A stretch of 10,785 nt of DNA from an uncultured bacterium (GTDB lineage: Bacteria; Patescibacteriota; Minisyncoccia; Phycocordibacterales; UBA918): the NCBI GenBank assembly GCA_913046815.1, contig CAJWTE010000022.1, forward strand, positions 1 to 10,785, in the 5' to 3' direction. The translations under genes and the position numbers were made by a program. The notes beneath the pieces were generated by a model. It was not told the origin of the DNA. It made no database searches and worked only from the letters and a program-made list of their open reading frames with translations. Shown here piece after piece: positions 1 through 7,644 of the stretch. Position 1 is the stretch's first letter; the number at the start of each line of letters is the position of its first letter.

Positions 1-17
1 CAACAGTTGTGGAGTAA

Positions 18-26
18 TGATAAAAT
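18..26 (+). promoter_or_regulatory. Extended -10 promoter of the transposase gene
   Basis: TGA followed by TAAAAT (21-26) lies 6 nt before ATG 33. The -35 region would fall at the window edge and cannot be judged. Transcription from this box would start at or next to the ATG. Confidence 0.45.
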
Positions 27-32
27 AATGTG

Positions 33-698
33 ATGGAATTATTTCACGTATTGAACCGAGGTGTTGAAAAAAGAAACATTGTGATGGACGACAAGGATCG
101 CTTACGTTTTGTACAAGGGTTATATTTATACAACGATGAAAATTTACTCGACAGAAACACTAGGCGGTTTTCTAAAGAAAAAGCAATATCAACGGTACGA
201 AAGAAGCTTGTTAATCTTCACGCCTTTTGTCTTATGGATAATCACTACCACCTTTTACTTTCTCCCGTTGACGCAGATATGGAGAATCTTTCAGCATTCA
301 TGAGAAAGCTAAATATGGGATACGCGAAATACTTTAACGAAAAATACAGACGAGTTGGCGCACTGTGGCAAGGTAAATATAAAAAGATTTATATAGCACG
401 CGATTCTCACTTTTTGCATATCCCATATTATATTCATCTCAATCCGCTTGATTACAAATTTTATGAATGGCGAAGTGGTGAGATTTCCAATACCTTAGAT
501 CCGATATCATTTCTTAAAAAATACAAATGGAGTAGCTTCTTAGATTATTTTGGAACAAAAAATTACCCCTCACTTCTGACTACTGACGTACTCAAGAACA
601 TGCTCGGTACTCAAGAGGAACAGATTGCCACAATAAAATCTATCATTTCCAATCCTGACAAGACAAATTTTTCAGAAATAATTGAGCTAAGTGACTAA
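33..698 (+). CDS. RAYT / REP-associated Y1 (HUH) transposase
   Basis: Single-strand DNA transposase of the IS200-like Y1 superfamily, REP-associated (TnpA_REP) branch, which acts on short palindromic hairpins rather than on a full insertion sequence. The N-terminal FHVLNRGVEKRN is the family hallmark. The HUH motif is seen as MDNHYHLLL near residue 70. The segment GKYKKIY followed by YYIHLNPL (around residues 124-146) holds the tyrosines expected to include the nucleophile, and the tail KWSSFLDYFG is typical. At 221 residues the length is normal and the frame is intact. I chose ATG 33 over GTG 30 because a TGA-TAAAAT extended -10 (18-26) ends 6 nt before it. It is convergent with secF and separated from it by a perfect palindrome. 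It is probably active or recently active, and may serve its flanking REP hairpins rather than itself. Family assignment is firm; mobility is inferred. Confidence 0.9.
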   Translation: MELFHVLNRGVEKRNIVMDDKDRLRFVQGLYLYNDENLLDRNTRRFSKEKAISTVRKKLVNLHAFCLMDNHYHLLLSPVDADMENLSAFMRKLNMGYAKYFNEKYRRVGALWQGKYKKIYIARDSHFLHIPYYIHLNPLDYKFYEWRSGEISNTLDPISFLKKYKWSSFLDYFGTKNYPSLLTTDVLKNMLGTQEEQIATIKSIISNPDKTNFSEIIELSD

Positions 699-739
699 AA
701 TCAAAACTGTTGGACATCCGATGTCCAACAGTTTTGATT
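699..739. repeat. Perfect 19-bp palindrome, REP-like hairpin and likely bidirectional terminator
   Basis: Positions 699-717 and 721-739 are exact reverse complements around a 3-nt loop (CCG). The arm reads AATCAAAACTGTTGGACAT. It begins immediately after the transposase TAA and lies between two convergent genes. The T-rich outer part would give an RNA hairpin with a U-rich 3' side on both strands, so it could end both the transposase and the secD-secF transcripts. The window's first 10 bases (CAACAGTTGT) match the right arm at 726-735 in 9 of 10 positions, which suggests a second copy left of the transposase, cut by the window edge. RAYT transposases are known to be flanked by such REP hairpins. 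Role as substrate is inferred. Confidence 0.75.
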
Positions 740-744
740 ATCTT

Positions 745-772
745 GGGCTTTGAGCTTTAGGCTTTAGGCTTT
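745..772. repeat. Four imperfect 7-bp tandem copies across the secF stop
   Basis: The + strand reads GGGCTTT, GAGCTTT, AGGCTTT, AGGCTTT. The secF stop codon (757-759) and its last codons lie inside the array. Confidence 0.6.
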
Positions 773-1713
773 CGATCTTCTGCCCACCAGACCAATAACG
801 GAGTGGCTAAGAAGATTGATGAGTATGTACCAGCAAGTACCCCAGCCATCAAAATGAGAGCAAAAGTCTGTGTCACTTCACCGCCAAGTATATAGAGTGC
901 TGACAATGCAACCATAGTGGTGAAGGAAGTATTGATAGACCGTAAGATAGTTTGCTGAACAGACTCTTCCACAATATCAGTAAAGGATTTTTGATTGAAG
1001 ATGTATTCAACCTTCTCTTCCAACTGCCCATACTCATTTTTAACCTTAGTCTTTTTCTCTTGGCGATACTTAACTAAATTTTCACGCACTCTATCAAAGA
1101 CTACGATAGTATCATTGACCGAATACCCAAGTACTGCCAGCAAGGCCATAACAAACAACACATTTACCTCTAAGCCATAAAGAAAACCAAGCACAGCCAT
1201 AAGTGCAGTGGGAACAAGAACATCGTGGACTAGAGCAAAGATAGTGATACCTCCATAAACAAAAGAACCTACCGGCTTGCGTACTCCACTGAAGGCAAAA
1301 GCAATGTAAACAATAATAACCAAAACTACACCAGCAATCGCCCAAGAAGCTTTGTCTTTGAGCTCCTCTCCAATAACAGGACCGATTGAGGTAAATCTCT
1401 TCACCTCACCACCGGCGTCCATAGAAGTCATAGCCTCAGTGACTAATTGCCTCTCTTCTTCCCCTAAATCTCGAGTTCTTAATATGTAACCGTCACCTGA
1501 TTCACGTAATGAATATCCACCAATGTCCAAGGAGTCTACTTTGTCATTAACCATCTCTTTGGTTGGTAGAGATTCGTATCCAACCTCCATAAGTGAACCG
1601 CCGGTAAAATCTATACCCAATTTAAGTCCCATGATTCCTACCACGACAGCACTAACAATCATAAACATTGAGCCAAGGAGAATAAATTTTTTTCTGTTTG
1701 CGATAATTTTCAT
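757..1713 (-). CDS. secF: Protein translocase subunit SecF
   Basis: Inner-membrane partner of SecD in the SecDF complex, which uses the ion gradient to pull translocated proteins out of SecYEG. From the ATG at 1713 the protein has 318 residues (MKIIANRKK start). After the first membrane helix comes the family motif LGIDFTGGS (about residues 32-40), then a short periplasmic domain. Helices II-VI follow, with GYSVNDTIVVFDRVREN around residues 196-211 and a late GTYSSIFLATPLL helix. The cytoplasmic loop after DRVREN is longer than usual and charged (KYRQEKKTKVKNEYGQLEEK). TTG 1725 is an upstream alternative; ATG fits the usual N-terminus better. It lies 13 nt after secD stop with no Shine-Dalgarno sequence, so it is probably translated by coupling from the secD transcript. 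Confidence 0.95.
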   Translation of the reverse strand: MKIIANRKKFILLGSMFMIVSAVVVGIMGLKLGIDFTGGSLMEVGYESLPTKEMVNDKVDSLDIGGYSLRESGDGYILRTRDLGEEERQLVTEAMTSMDAGGEVKRFTSIGPVIGEELKDKASWAIAGVVLVIIVYIAFAFSGVRKPVGSFVYGGITIFALVHDVLVPTALMAVLGFLYGLEVNVLFVMALLAVLGYSVNDTIVVFDRVRENLVKYRQEKKTKVKNEYGQLEEKVEYIFNQKSFTDIVEESVQQTILRSINTSFTTMVALSALYILGGEVTQTFALILMAGVLAGTYSSIFLATPLLVWWAEDRKPKA

Positions 1714-1726
1714 ACTGTTTATCAAT

Positions 1727-3115
1727 TTATTTCAAGCCTGAATTATAAAGCTTACCCCAAAAGCCCTCGTCTTTATTCTTGTCTGGTAGTACCAAAAGCC
1801 AGCTGCGAGTAACCGTAAGCGCGGTCAGCATAGAAACTAGTACGCCTAATCCAAATACTAACGCGAAACCTTTTACCATTGACGTGCCAAACCAGAACAA
1901 AATAATCGCTGACAATAGACTGGTAATATTGCCGTCACGTATAGCACTCCAAGCCCGAGAAAAACCTAAATGAGCGGACTCACGAAAGGGCTTTCCAGAA
2001 CGAAATTCCTCTTTAAGCCTTTCGAAGACCAAAACATTCGCATCAACTGCCATACCTAGAGATAAGATAAATCCTGCCAAACCAGCGGCAGTGAGAGTCA
2101 CTGGAATAAATTGAAATAAAGCCAACATGGTCACCAAGTAGAAAAGTAGAGCCAGGCCGGCAATCAAGCCTGGCAATCTATACCAACCCACCATAAATAA
2201 AATAACTAGAACAAAGCCATACAGGCCTGCGGTCAAGCCTTGGGACAGTACCGATTCTCCTAAAGAAGCCCCGATGGTTTCAGTACTGACAAGTTCTATT
2301 GGAACGGGTAAAGCTCCAAAGTTTAGATTTTCTGCTAGTTCTTTTGCTTCTGTGGGGTTAAAACCACCAGAAATAATTGCGTTGCCTCCTTCTATAGCTT
2401 CGTTAATACGCGGGGCAGAAATTAGTTGTCCATCCAGAAAAATGGCTAGTTCTCCCCCGACATTATCTCTGGTTAGTTCTGCAAAGAGGTCAGCTCCTTC
2501 CGTATTAAAATGCAAAGCGATAATTGGTTCGTTGGCCAGACCACCTCCGGTCTGACCGGCAAACTCTAAGCTGGCGCTCTGTAGATAGCGTCCGGTTAAG
2601 CCGGTACTGGTATAGAGCTCATTCGCTACTTCCGACAAAGCAAATACGTCGCCTTCTTCTAGAGCCAAATTAGCAGCTTCTAAAGAAGAAGCTGTGGGGT
2701 TATACAGTTTAAATTCCAACAAAGGCGTCTTGCCAATCTCACTCACCGCTTCACTAACATCGGTAACTCCTGGCAACTCCACAATTAGTCTCTCCTGCCT
2801 GTCACCACTGACAGCACTGCTCTTCTCTACTTGCACAATCGGTTCAGAGACACCGAAGATATTAATCCTTCGCTCAATTACATCTCTCAGAACATTCATT
2901 AACTCCGATACCTCCGCTGGATTTATTTCAGACACGTCAGCTTCGTACACTAAATGCGAACCTCCAGCCAAATCTAACCCGAGTTTAAAAGGGAAAGTTG
3001 CTTCCTTTGTCGTAGCATTATGATAAACAAAAAAACCTAAGGCCAAAAAAACCAGCAAGGTGGCCAAGGCCTTTGCCCAATTAACCAAAAGGTTGGGAAT
3101 AGACTCGTTTTCCAT
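1727..3115 (-). CDS. secD: Protein translocase subunit SecD
   Basis: Larger subunit of SecDF, with a first membrane helix, a periplasmic P1 domain and a five-helix C-terminal bundle; it supports protein release on the outer face of the membrane. From ATG 3115 the protein has 462 residues. An N-terminal helix (about 17-33) leads to KLGLDLAGGSHLVYE (44-58), then VIERRINIFGVSEP (79-92), ERLIVELPGV (108-117) and the P1 segment GQLISAPRINEAI (229-241). The first helix of the C-terminal bundle carries LVILFMVGWYRLPG, and LGMAVDANVLVFERLKEE (353-370) is the conserved channel-region motif. I chose ATG 3115 because a promoter with TATAAA lies 7 nt upstream; the in-frame TTG at 3151 overlaps the -35 element of that promoter. 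secF follows directly. No yajC is seen next to it. Confidence 0.95.
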   Translation of the reverse strand: MENESIPNLLVNWAKALATLLVFLALGFFVYHNATTKEATFPFKLGLDLAGGSHLVYEADVSEINPAEVSELMNVLRDVIERRINIFGVSEPIVQVEKSSAVSGDRQERLIVELPGVTDVSEAVSEIGKTPLLEFKLYNPTASSLEAANLALEEGDVFALSEVANELYTSTGLTGRYLQSASLEFAGQTGGGLANEPIIALHFNTEGADLFAELTRDNVGGELAIFLDGQLISAPRINEAIEGGNAIISGGFNPTEAKELAENLNFGALPVPIELVSTETIGASLGESVLSQGLTAGLYGFVLVILFMVGWYRLPGLIAGLALLFYLVTMLALFQFIPVTLTAAGLAGFILSLGMAVDANVLVFERLKEEFRSGKPFRESAHLGFSRAWSAIRDGNITSLLSAIILFWFGTSMVKGFALVFGLGVLVSMLTALTVTRSWLLVLPDKNKDEGFWGKLYNSGLK

Positions 3116-3122
3116 ATCACAG

Positions 3123-3151
3123 TTTATACCATTTATACGTAACCGCCTCAA
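3123..3151 (-). promoter_or_regulatory. secD promoter (leaderless arrangement)
   Basis: On the minus strand TTGAGG (3151-3146), a 17-nt spacer, then TATAAA (3128-3123) preceded by TGG, an extended -10. Seven bases separate the -10 from ATG 3115, so the transcript would start at or within about two bases of the start codon. It lies in the 72-nt gap after folD and would make secD-secF a separate transcription unit. Confidence 0.6.
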
Positions 3152-3187
3152 TGGTCAGTACAAGTTTGGAATGTATGCACAGCGTAA

Positions 3188-3988
3188 CTAGCACTTTGTC
3201 AGATGAACCAAGTTTCGCAGCAAGCATGCGATAGTGACTGGCCCAATCCCTCCAGGGACAGGTGTCATAATAGAAGCGTGTGCTGTACACGATTGATCGG
3301 CATCACCTACCAATTCTCCCCCGTCTTCAGATGTACCAGCGTCAAATATAACTACGCCCGGCTTTATCATTTCGGGTTTTATCATATTTGGCTGACCGGC
3401 GCCCAGGACCAGGATATCTGCCGTAGACACCAATTTTGAAATTTCATCCAAAGGAGTCCCTTTGGTTATAACTTCGACCTGTGCCCCTTTTGTCCTGGCC
3501 CAAAGACTGGTTGGATAACCTACAAGTCTGCCGCTTCCAATCACAACCACATTGGTCGCCGCCCACAATACATCATTTTCTGTACTGATTTCATCTATCG
3601 CGGCAGTAACTGGAGGTAGAACTGTAGCGGCCGTTCCATCAAAATGTATACCGTCAATATCACAAGCTACCGGTACTGCTCTTAGAACCTCATTAGTATC
3701 AATATGGCTTGGCAAAGGTAACTGGACCACGATGCCATTGGTTTGCATTGCAGCTGTTTTAATTGACTGGATTATATCTTCAGTACTGACATTTTTTTCA
3801 AACTCCACTACATTTACTTGAATATCTACTTCACTGGCTTTTCTTTTCTTTAGTTCTAGGTATTTTTGCGTTGCCAAGTTTGGCGCACAGGTAAAAATAG
3901 TCACATGAGGCGCTACCTCCATATGACTAACTGTATTCTTCACCTCATTCAATATTCTTGAAGCGATTTTCTTTCCATCTACTAACAT
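3188..3988 (-). CDS. folD: Methylenetetrahydrofolate dehydrogenase / cyclohydrolase FolD (divergent)
   Basis: Cytosolic bifunctional enzyme that converts 5,10-methylene-THF to 10-formyl-THF in two NAD(P)-linked steps, feeding one-carbon units to purine synthesis and formyl-Met-tRNA. It has 266 residues, shorter than the usual 280-300. The catalytic Tyr-xxx-Lys pair is present (Y43, K47 in KYLELKK), as are VVQLPLP (Q89), CDIDGIH (about 109-115), the Rossmann motif VVVIGSGRLVGYP (147-159) and the C-terminal signature MTPVPGGIGPVT (241-252). Departures from the family are CDIDG for KDVDG, FDGTA for the usual PxNxG and PPVT for PCTP. The fold and main catalytic lysine remain. Start ATG 3988 is 11 nt after the epimerase stop, without Shine-Dalgarno. 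It appears co-transcribed with envelope genes, probably through genome compaction. Confidence 0.9.
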   Translation of the reverse strand: MLVDGKKIASRILNEVKNTVSHMEVAPHVTIFTCAPNLATQKYLELKKRKASEVDIQVNVVEFEKNVSTEDIIQSIKTAAMQTNGIVVQLPLPSHIDTNEVLRAVPVACDIDGIHFDGTAATVLPPVTAAIDEISTENDVLWAATNVVVIGSGRLVGYPTSLWARTKGAQVEVITKGTPLDEISKLVSTADILVLGAGQPNMIKPEMIKPGVVIFDAGTSEDGGELVGDADQSCTAHASIMTPVPGGIGPVTIACLLRNLVHLTKC

Positions 3989-3999
3989 TGCTTGGTAGG

Positions 4000-5073
4000 T
4001 TACACTTTCTTAGATCGCCTGTCACTCTCTGGTACCCAGTTTTCGTAGCGCCCGTTGGTATACTTAAAAGCATCTTTTGACGTATACCGACATTGATAAA
4101 AACCATTGAGTTTTTTTCCGCTTATCAAAAGCGGGTAGGAGTAGAAGCGCCAGGAGTGTGGACAGGTAGGCACTATACCCCTGGTCGCGTGCCAGAAGAA
4201 CCAAAAAGCTAAGCGGGTCATCCAAGGATAAATTGGTAACTTCTTCTTCCCTACTGCACTTGCCATATCATCTGGGTACACTGCTTCACTTACCGGAACG
4301 AGATTGAAGACTTCATACGCCCAATCCTTGTCTTTGAAGACTACTTCTTCCACGGCATCATTAACATCATCTTCATGAACAAACTGACGTACCCATCCTT
4401 TCGTTACCGGTACAAACGAAGTCAAGAGTGTGACAAGCTTGTTTACAAATCCTCCCCCCAAATTACCCTGAAGAGCAGACTGTAAGCCAAAGCGAATGCG
4501 CATATATCGCCCTCGCGGGCCGGTTATAGCTGCGGGTCTAAACACAGTAACTTGCGGCAATGTCTTGCCTTCTTTTTGTAATTGCTTGTAAGTGATTTCT
4601 AAATTCTCTTCAGTAATCTTTTTTTCGTAAGCATAAATATAGTCGTCATGCCGAAACCCTTCTGCTTCGGTAAAAAAATGTTTGATGCTATTACTACTTC
4701 GTGCAGAATATGCTGACGCAGTGGAAAAGTAGACTAGTTGCTTCACTGACGGGAGAGTGAGAGCAAAATCAAAAACTTTGTTAGACCCTTCTACGTTCCA
4801 AAGCCATTGCTTGGGGGCTTCTTTGTACATCGCCCTTATCTGCCAAGCAGTGTGGATCACTACTGCCGGCTCATACTTGGCTATCTGTTCCTGCCAGTTT
4901 TCGTCAGACATGTTAGCTTCTATGTATACAAGCTTCGGAATTTGTTTAGAATACTCACTCTGTTTTTCCTTATCCAAAATGATCACCTTACCTACGTCCT
5001 CACGCTTTGCAAAACCCTCAGCTAACATCTCGCCCACATACCCTGCCCCTCCTGTGATAAATATATTTTTCAT
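4000..5073 (-). CDS. NAD-dependent epimerase/dehydratase (extended SDR)
   Basis: Cytosolic nucleotide-sugar (or related) epimerase/dehydratase of the extended short-chain dehydrogenase family. The NAD-binding motif TGGAGYVG is at 7-14. FSTASAY (116-122) supplies the catalytic Ser/Thr strand, and the YxxxK pair is Y147 and K151 in YAYEK. RPAAITGPRG (179-188) and WVRQFVHEDDVNDA (227-240) are the usual substrate-domain markers. The C-terminal third, with WMTRLAFWFFWHATRG (284-299), is hydrophobic and aromatic and resembles the tail of SDR proteins often annotated only as epimerases, so the substrate cannot be named. Its ATG overlaps the TGA of the upstream sugar transferase (ATGA), which points to translational coupling and to a shared role in surface glycan synthesis. 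The 357-residue frame is intact. Confidence 0.85.
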   Translation of the reverse strand: MKNIFITGGAGYVGEMLAEGFAKREDVGKVIILDKEKQSEYSKQIPKLVYIEANMSDENWQEQIAKYEPAVVIHTAWQIRAMYKEAPKQWLWNVEGSNKVFDFALTLPSVKQLVYFSTASAYSARSSNSIKHFFTEAEGFRHDDYIYAYEKKITEENLEITYKQLQKEGKTLPQVTVFRPAAITGPRGRYMRIRFGLQSALQGNLGGGFVNKLVTLLTSFVPVTKGWVRQFVHEDDVNDAVEEVVFKDKDWAYEVFNLVPVSEAVYPDDMASAVGKKKLPIYPWMTRLAFWFFWHATRGIVPTCPHSWRFYSYPLLISGKKLNGFYQCRYTSKDAFKYTNGRYENWVPESDRRSKKV

Positions 5074-6464
5074 AGTTGTTTATGTTGGCGTATATTAACA
5101 CCAAAACGGGATAGGAGGATTTTTAGTGTACGTAATGCAATGGCGATATCGAGCATTAAAGAGCGATGTTTTACATAATACAAGTCATAGGCTAAACGTA
5201 AGCGCGATTCTTCAAGTGACTGAGGAGAAATATTGTCACCCATATAGTGCTGATGGGTTTGCGCCCAACCAGAGATACCAGGGCGTACAAAATTGCGTAA
5301 ATTATAGTACGGAATACTCTCGGCTAATCGTGCCCCTAGACCGACAATATCGTTACGAGGGCCAATCAATGACATCTCCCCTTTGAGTATATTTAAGATT
5401 TGAGGAAATTCATCGAGACTAGTTTTCCTTAAGAAGGCACCTACCAGCGTGATTTTATTGGCACTATCTTCGATAGTCCAGGTAGAAGCCAAGTGGTCAT
5501 TTTTGGTCATAGTGCGCAATTTCCATACTTGCATCGGACAATTAAATTTACCTAGTCTATCCTGCTGAATAAATACCCTAGAACGTTTGTCTTCAAGTTT
5601 CAATGCCAGCGCAATGAAAGGCAGTAACAATAAAAAAATTGTGCCCAACACTAAGCTTCCTACTATATCTATGATTTTCTTAGTAAAATCATAGACTACA
5701 CTCTTGGACTGTGAGACATGGGTGACAAACCAATCATAATCTACTGCCGACATAGCTACCCTATCGAAGGTGTCCTCGTATACCCGATGAAAATCAAGGA
5801 AAGTGATATCGAACTGCAAGAAGGCCAGGTCAAAGATAGTTGGCAAAGACGACTCAATATTCTTACCCCTAGGATCGACTATGACTACCGTAATATTTTC
5901 ATCAGTGATCAGACTAAGTAATTTGGACTCGAAATTAGGCGTACTAGCAGCCATGTCTTCATCGACTATACGTACGAAGCTGTAGTTGTAACGATCGTTG
6001 TTATTGACTTCGTCTACCAGTTCCACTGCTTCCGGACCGGAAGCGAGTAGAACAGCCTTGTGGCGGGTTTTAGGAGACAGATAGTTGTAGAAGTGCAAGC
6101 GCCACAAGGCCATCAAAGCTACCGAGACAAAAAGGTAAATGACTAGATTGGTTTTTGGAGCGATACCAAAAGGGATAATCAAAAACAGTAGGCCAGCAAT
6201 TATAATATTTGCTATTTGTGTATTCAAAATCCGATCAAATAGTAAGCCTTTCAAAAAAACCGTGTGTTTGTCATATAACCCTGCAATATAAAAAACAAAA
6301 ATCCATACACCGGATAACACCAGGAATGGAAACAGATGTAGATTGAGCCTTTCAAATGTCGGTAATTCTATGTAACGAAACAATAACGTAACCCACAGCG
6401 AGACTAAAAATATCACCATGTCACCAAACAATAAGTAAAACAATTCTCTGCCTCTTTCTCTCAT
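5070..6464 (-). CDS. Polyprenyl-phosphate sugar-1-phosphate transferase (WbaP/polyPGT type)
   Basis: Initiating membrane enzyme that moves a sugar-1-phosphate from a nucleotide sugar to undecaprenyl phosphate, the first step of exopolysaccharide, O-antigen or capsule-like glycan assembly. Four N-terminal membrane helices (about 9-30, 44-64, 84-103, 106-124) are followed by a soluble Rossmann-like domain (about 135-235). Next comes a re-entrant or membrane helix (262-289) and the catalytic bacterial sugar transferase domain: QQDRLGKF (300-307), VWKLRTMT, the catalytic Asp-Glu pair D351-E352 in TSLDEFPQ, LIGPRND (366-372) and RPGISGWAQ (394-402). The 464-residue length is normal. The donor sugar is not predictable. 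It is divergent from a GT4 glycosyltransferase and heads the operon with the epimerase and folD. Confidence 0.93.
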   Translation of the reverse strand: MRERGRELFYLLFGDMVIFLVSLWVTLLFRYIELPTFERLNLHLFPFLVLSGVWIFVFYIAGLYDKHTVFLKGLLFDRILNTQIANIIIAGLLFLIIPFGIAPKTNLVIYLFVSVALMALWRLHFYNYLSPKTRHKAVLLASGPEAVELVDEVNNNDRYNYSFVRIVDEDMAASTPNFESKLLSLITDENITVVIVDPRGKNIESSLPTIFDLAFLQFDITFLDFHRVYEDTFDRVAMSAVDYDWFVTHVSQSKSVVYDFTKKIIDIVGSLVLGTIFLLLLPFIALALKLEDKRSRVFIQQDRLGKFNCPMQVWKLRTMTKNDHLASTWTIEDSANKITLVGAFLRKTSLDEFPQILNILKGEMSLIGPRNDIVGLGARLAESIPYYNLRNFVRPGISGWAQTHQHYMGDNISPQSLEESRLRLAYDLYYVKHRSLMLDIAIALRTLKILLSRFGVNIRQHKQL

Positions 6465-6470
6465 ACATCA

Positions 6471-6498
6471 ATCGTACAAAAGGCTAGATAAAAGTCCA
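6471..6498 (-). promoter_or_regulatory. Promoter of the sugar transferase operon (leaderless arrangement)
   Basis: Minus strand TGGACT (6498-6493), a 16-nt spacer and TACGAT (6476-6471), ending 6 nt before ATG 6464. The boxes are weaker than at secD, but the distance to the ATG repeats the pattern seen elsewhere in the window. Confidence 0.35.
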
Positions 6499-6501
6499 GT
6501 T

Positions 6502-6519
6502 CTGCTACTCATACAGCAG
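6502..6519. promoter_or_regulatory. Short inverted repeat between divergent promoters
   Basis: CTGCT (6502-6506) and AGCAG (6515-6519) flank an 8-nt spacer in the 70-bp divergent intergenic region, between the two -10 boxes. It could be an operator, but 5-bp arms are easily found by chance. Confidence 0.2.
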
Positions 6520-6528
6520 TGGTATATT
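6520..6528 (+). promoter_or_regulatory. Extended -10 promoter of the GT4 gene
   Basis: TGG followed by TATATT (6523-6528), 6 nt before ATG 6535. No good -35 is seen at the usual distance (TTCTGC at 17 nt), as is common for extended -10 promoters. A leaderless transcript is expected. Confidence 0.5.
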
Positions 6529-6534
6529 GAGTCT

Positions 6535-7644
6535 ATGAAAATTTTGTTAGTAATCACAAAATCCAATTACGGCGGAGCTCAGAGGTATGTATACGATGTT
6601 GCCACCAACCTTCCACATTATACTGAAGTAGTGGTGGCAATGGGAGGCGACGGAATACTTGCAGACAAACTGACAAAAGCTGGTATTCGCACTATCAATC
6701 TTAACTATCTACAACGTGACTTATCTATCGGCAAGGAACTAGTAACCTTGCTTGAGCTACATAAAACAATAAAACGAGAAAAGCCTACCGTACTACACTT
6801 AAACAGTTCAAAAGTTGGTCTTTACGGCGCTTTTCTAGGTCGGCTAAATGGTATACCTAAAGTGATTTTTACCGCCCACGGCTGGGCTTTCAACGAAAAA
6901 AGACCAGTGGGAAGTAAGGTTATGTTTTGGATTGCTCATGCAATCACTATACTACTTGCTCATCACACAATCGTGGTTTCCAAACCTATGAAGAGAAGTT
7001 TCCCGATGTTTAGAGCAAAGATAAAAGTCATCAATCCAGCGATAGAAAAACCGGTTTTCAAAAGTCGTACAGATTCTAGACAACATCTAGAACGCTATGC
7101 GCCTAAGACAGACGGGCAAGAATTTTGGTTCGGGACAATTGCAGAATTACACCCTACTAAAAACTTGGAGTTTGCTATCGATGTACTCAAGCCACTTTGT
7201 ATACAAAATCCCAACTTAAAATATTTCATAATTGGCGAGGGAGAAATGCGTAGCAGACTAGAAGGAAAAATTGCGGATGAAGGTATGGAAAAACAACTTA
7301 TCCTTACTGGCTATATCGATAACGCAGCGACACTGCTCACTGCCTTTGATACATTTGTACTCCCTTCTTATTCAGAAGCATATGGCTATGTACTATTAGA
7401 AGCGGGCCACTGTGGACTACCGGTGGTCGCTAGCAAAGTGGGAGGTATAACCGACATAGTAGAGCATGAAAAAAGTGGTCTCTTAGTAAAACGCGACAAT
7501 AAAAAAGAATGGCAAAAAAGTCTTAACTACATGTTAAAAAATCCACACAGGGCACGGGATTTTGGGCAAAGACTCATGATGAAATGTAAGCAAAAAAACT
7601 TTGATCGTATGGTGACTGAGACATTCAAGCTTTATAAAGCCTAG
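6535..7644 (+). CDS. Glycosyltransferase family 4 (GT-B fold)
   Basis: Retaining glycosyltransferase that probably extends a lipid-linked glycan on the cytosolic side of the membrane using a nucleotide sugar. The N-terminal acceptor domain starts KILLVITKSNYGGAQRYV with the GGAxR loop typical of GT4. The donor domain begins near residue 195 (FWFGTIAELHPTKN, 197-210), followed by FIIGEGEMRSRLE (231-243). The EX7E motif is E281 and E289 in PSYSEAYGYVLLEAG, followed by GLPVVASKVGGI (294-305). In the donor-binding GRL...K motif the Arg is replaced by Glu (AEL, 203-205) while K209 is kept, a variant I believe occurs in this family. The 369-residue length is normal. It diverges from the sugar transferase operon by 70 bp. 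Its stop overlaps the rodA stop in the opposite direction. Acceptor and sugar are unknown. Confidence 0.9.
   Translation: MKILLVITKSNYGGAQRYVYDVATNLPHYTEVVVAMGGDGILADKLTKAGIRTINLNYLQRDLSIGKELVTLLELHKTIKREKPTVLHLNSSKVGLYGAFLGRLNGIPKVIFTAHGWAFNEKRPVGSKVMFWIAHAITILLAHHTIVVSKPMKRSFPMFRAKIKVINPAIEKPVFKSRTDSRQHLERYAPKTDGQEFWFGTIAELHPTKNLEFAIDVLKPLCIQNPNLKYFIIGEGEMRSRLEGKIADEGMEKQLILTGYIDNAATLLTAFDTFVLPSYSEAYGYVLLEAGHCGLPVVASKVGGITDIVEHEKSGLLVKRDNKKEWQKSLNYMLKNPHRARDFGQRLMMKCKQKNFDRMVTETFKLYKA

Noticed and set aside
30..32. GTG 30 as the transposase start
   Set aside because: ATG 33 directly follows and fits the 6-nt -10 spacing seen at other genes.
1714..1725. TTG 1725 as the secF start
   Set aside because: Possible, but ATG 1713 gives the typical MKIIxxRKK start; the choice changes only four residues.
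3116..3151. TTG 3151 as the secD start
   Set aside because: It overlaps the likely -35 box, and the added 12 residues are not part of the SecD family N-terminus.
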